Shown in pieces: positions 63,691 through 64,000 of a stretch of DNA of 64,000 nucleotides. A program made the position numbers and the translations under genes. Below the pieces are notes generated by a model. That model was not told where the DNA came from and searched no databases. It saw only the letters and a list, made by a program, of their open reading frames with translations. The stretch is taken from contig NZ_CP074102.1 of the NCBI RefSeq assembly GCF_018310535.1, positions 2,046,001-2,110,000 on the forward strand, read 5' to 3'. Each line of letters begins with the position of its first letter. The first letter of the stretch is position 1. Origin of the DNA: Streptomyces mirabilis. GTDB taxonomy: Bacteria; Actinomycetota; Actinomycetes; Streptomycetales; Streptomycetaceae.

Positions 63691-64000
63691 TCAGCTCGTC
63701 GCCGAGCCGTTCTCGTCGAGCAGCTTCTTGTACCAGTCGCGCAGTTTGTCGCCGCCCTTGCTCTTCCAGTCGGAGACGGCCTGCTGCATGTCGCTGATCT
63801 TCTTGCGGCCGCGGACGATGTCGTCCTCCAGCTGCTCGAAGTCGTTGGAGAGGTTGGTGTAGCGGGAGGGCTCGGTGATCTGCATGCCGTAGAAGGAGGA
63901 CTTCTTGGTGAAGGCGCCCATCCGCTGCTGCCACTCGACCTGTGCCTTGGCGACCTCGGGGAAGTCGGGGTGGGCGATGGTCGCGGTGGGGCTCGCGACC
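63691..64000 (-). CDS. Sugar ABC transporter substrate-binding protein, C-terminal part (cut by window edge)
   Basis: One hundred and two codons and a stop are visible; the gene continues past the right edge. The visible end includes ATIAHPDFPEVAKAQVEWQQ, NLSNDFEQLEDDIVRGRKKI and WYKKLLDENGSATS, typical of the C-terminal helices of LplA/YtcQ-type extracellular solute-binding proteins. The position before two CUT1 permeases supports this. It would bind the imported oligosaccharide outside the cell; signal peptide and lipobox are outside the window. Confidence 0.85.
   Translation of the reverse strand, partial: VASPTATIAHPDFPEVAKAQVEWQQRMGAFTKKSSFYGMQITEPSRYTNLSNDFEQLEDDIVRGRKKISDMQQAVSDWKSKGGDKLRDWYKKLLDENGSATS

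Overview
The window is GC-rich actinobacterial DNA, almost certainly a Streptomyces chromosome. GTG starts are frequent, G/C dominates third codon positions, ATGA/GTGA overlaps are common, and the housekeeping order ribF / truB-rbfA-(DUF503)-infB-ylxR-nusA-rimP / proS / ispG-rseP-dxr is typical of Streptomyces. Fifty protein-coding genes are called, two of them cut by the window edges. No rRNA, tRNA, CRISPR array, insertion sequence or prophage was seen.

Layout. (1) 1-10.9 kb: part of a type VII (ESX) secretion locus. A divergent pair runs out from 4.86-5.05 kb: leftward eccB, the mycosin protease mycP, a membrane-anchored PQQ-repeat protein and a cut-off WXG100-like gene; rightward eccE, an unrecognised conserved partner and a very large proline/glutamine-rich MinD/ParA-type ATPase. 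(2) 11.3-17.2 kb: a five-gene oligopeptide/dipeptide ABC importer (binding protein, two permeases, two ATPases) whose binding protein is anchored by a C-terminal membrane helix. (3) 17.3-29.5 kb, leftward: ribF, a 1217-residue trypsin-like/NTPase fusion with both active sites degenerate, then the translation and RNA-processing genes from rimP to truB. (4) 29.7-31.7 kb, rightward: a lipoprotein, a ferritin-like DUF4439 protein and a kinase-fold protein without kinase catalytic residues. (5) 31.7-35.2 kb, leftward: a compact redox operon (Ser/Thr-rich membrane protein, ApbE flavin transferase, ferric-reductase-like membrane protein, NuoF-like flavo-iron-sulfur protein, three-cysteine ferredoxin). 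(6) 35.4-43.1 kb, leftward: proS, two GNAT acetyltransferases, ispG, rseP and dxr. (7) 43.4-49.2 kb: a secreted lamin-tail-domain protein, a second-type SecA with a small unknown partner gene, and a long acyl-CoA dehydrogenase. (8) 49.4-64.0 kb: a carbohydrate locus.

The most coherent unit is the last one. Secreted GH74 and two secreted GH12 endoglucanases would cut the polymer outside the cell. A CUT1 ABC importer (binding protein running off the right edge, two permeases) would bring oligosaccharides in. Cytoplasmic GH31 alpha-xylosidase, GH42 beta-galactosidase and GH95 alpha-fucosidase would strip the side chains. This is the enzyme set needed for xyloglucan. A LacI-family regulator sits inside the locus with two near-identical palindromes in front of it. 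The locus is therefore predicted to be a xyloglucan-utilisation gene cluster; that reading is an inference from family assignments.

Other items worth attention: the doubly degenerate protease/NTPase fusion, the pseudokinase, the SecA paralogue locus, the redox operon that has ApbE but no recognisable flavinylation-target domain, and several classes of intergenic palindromic repeat.
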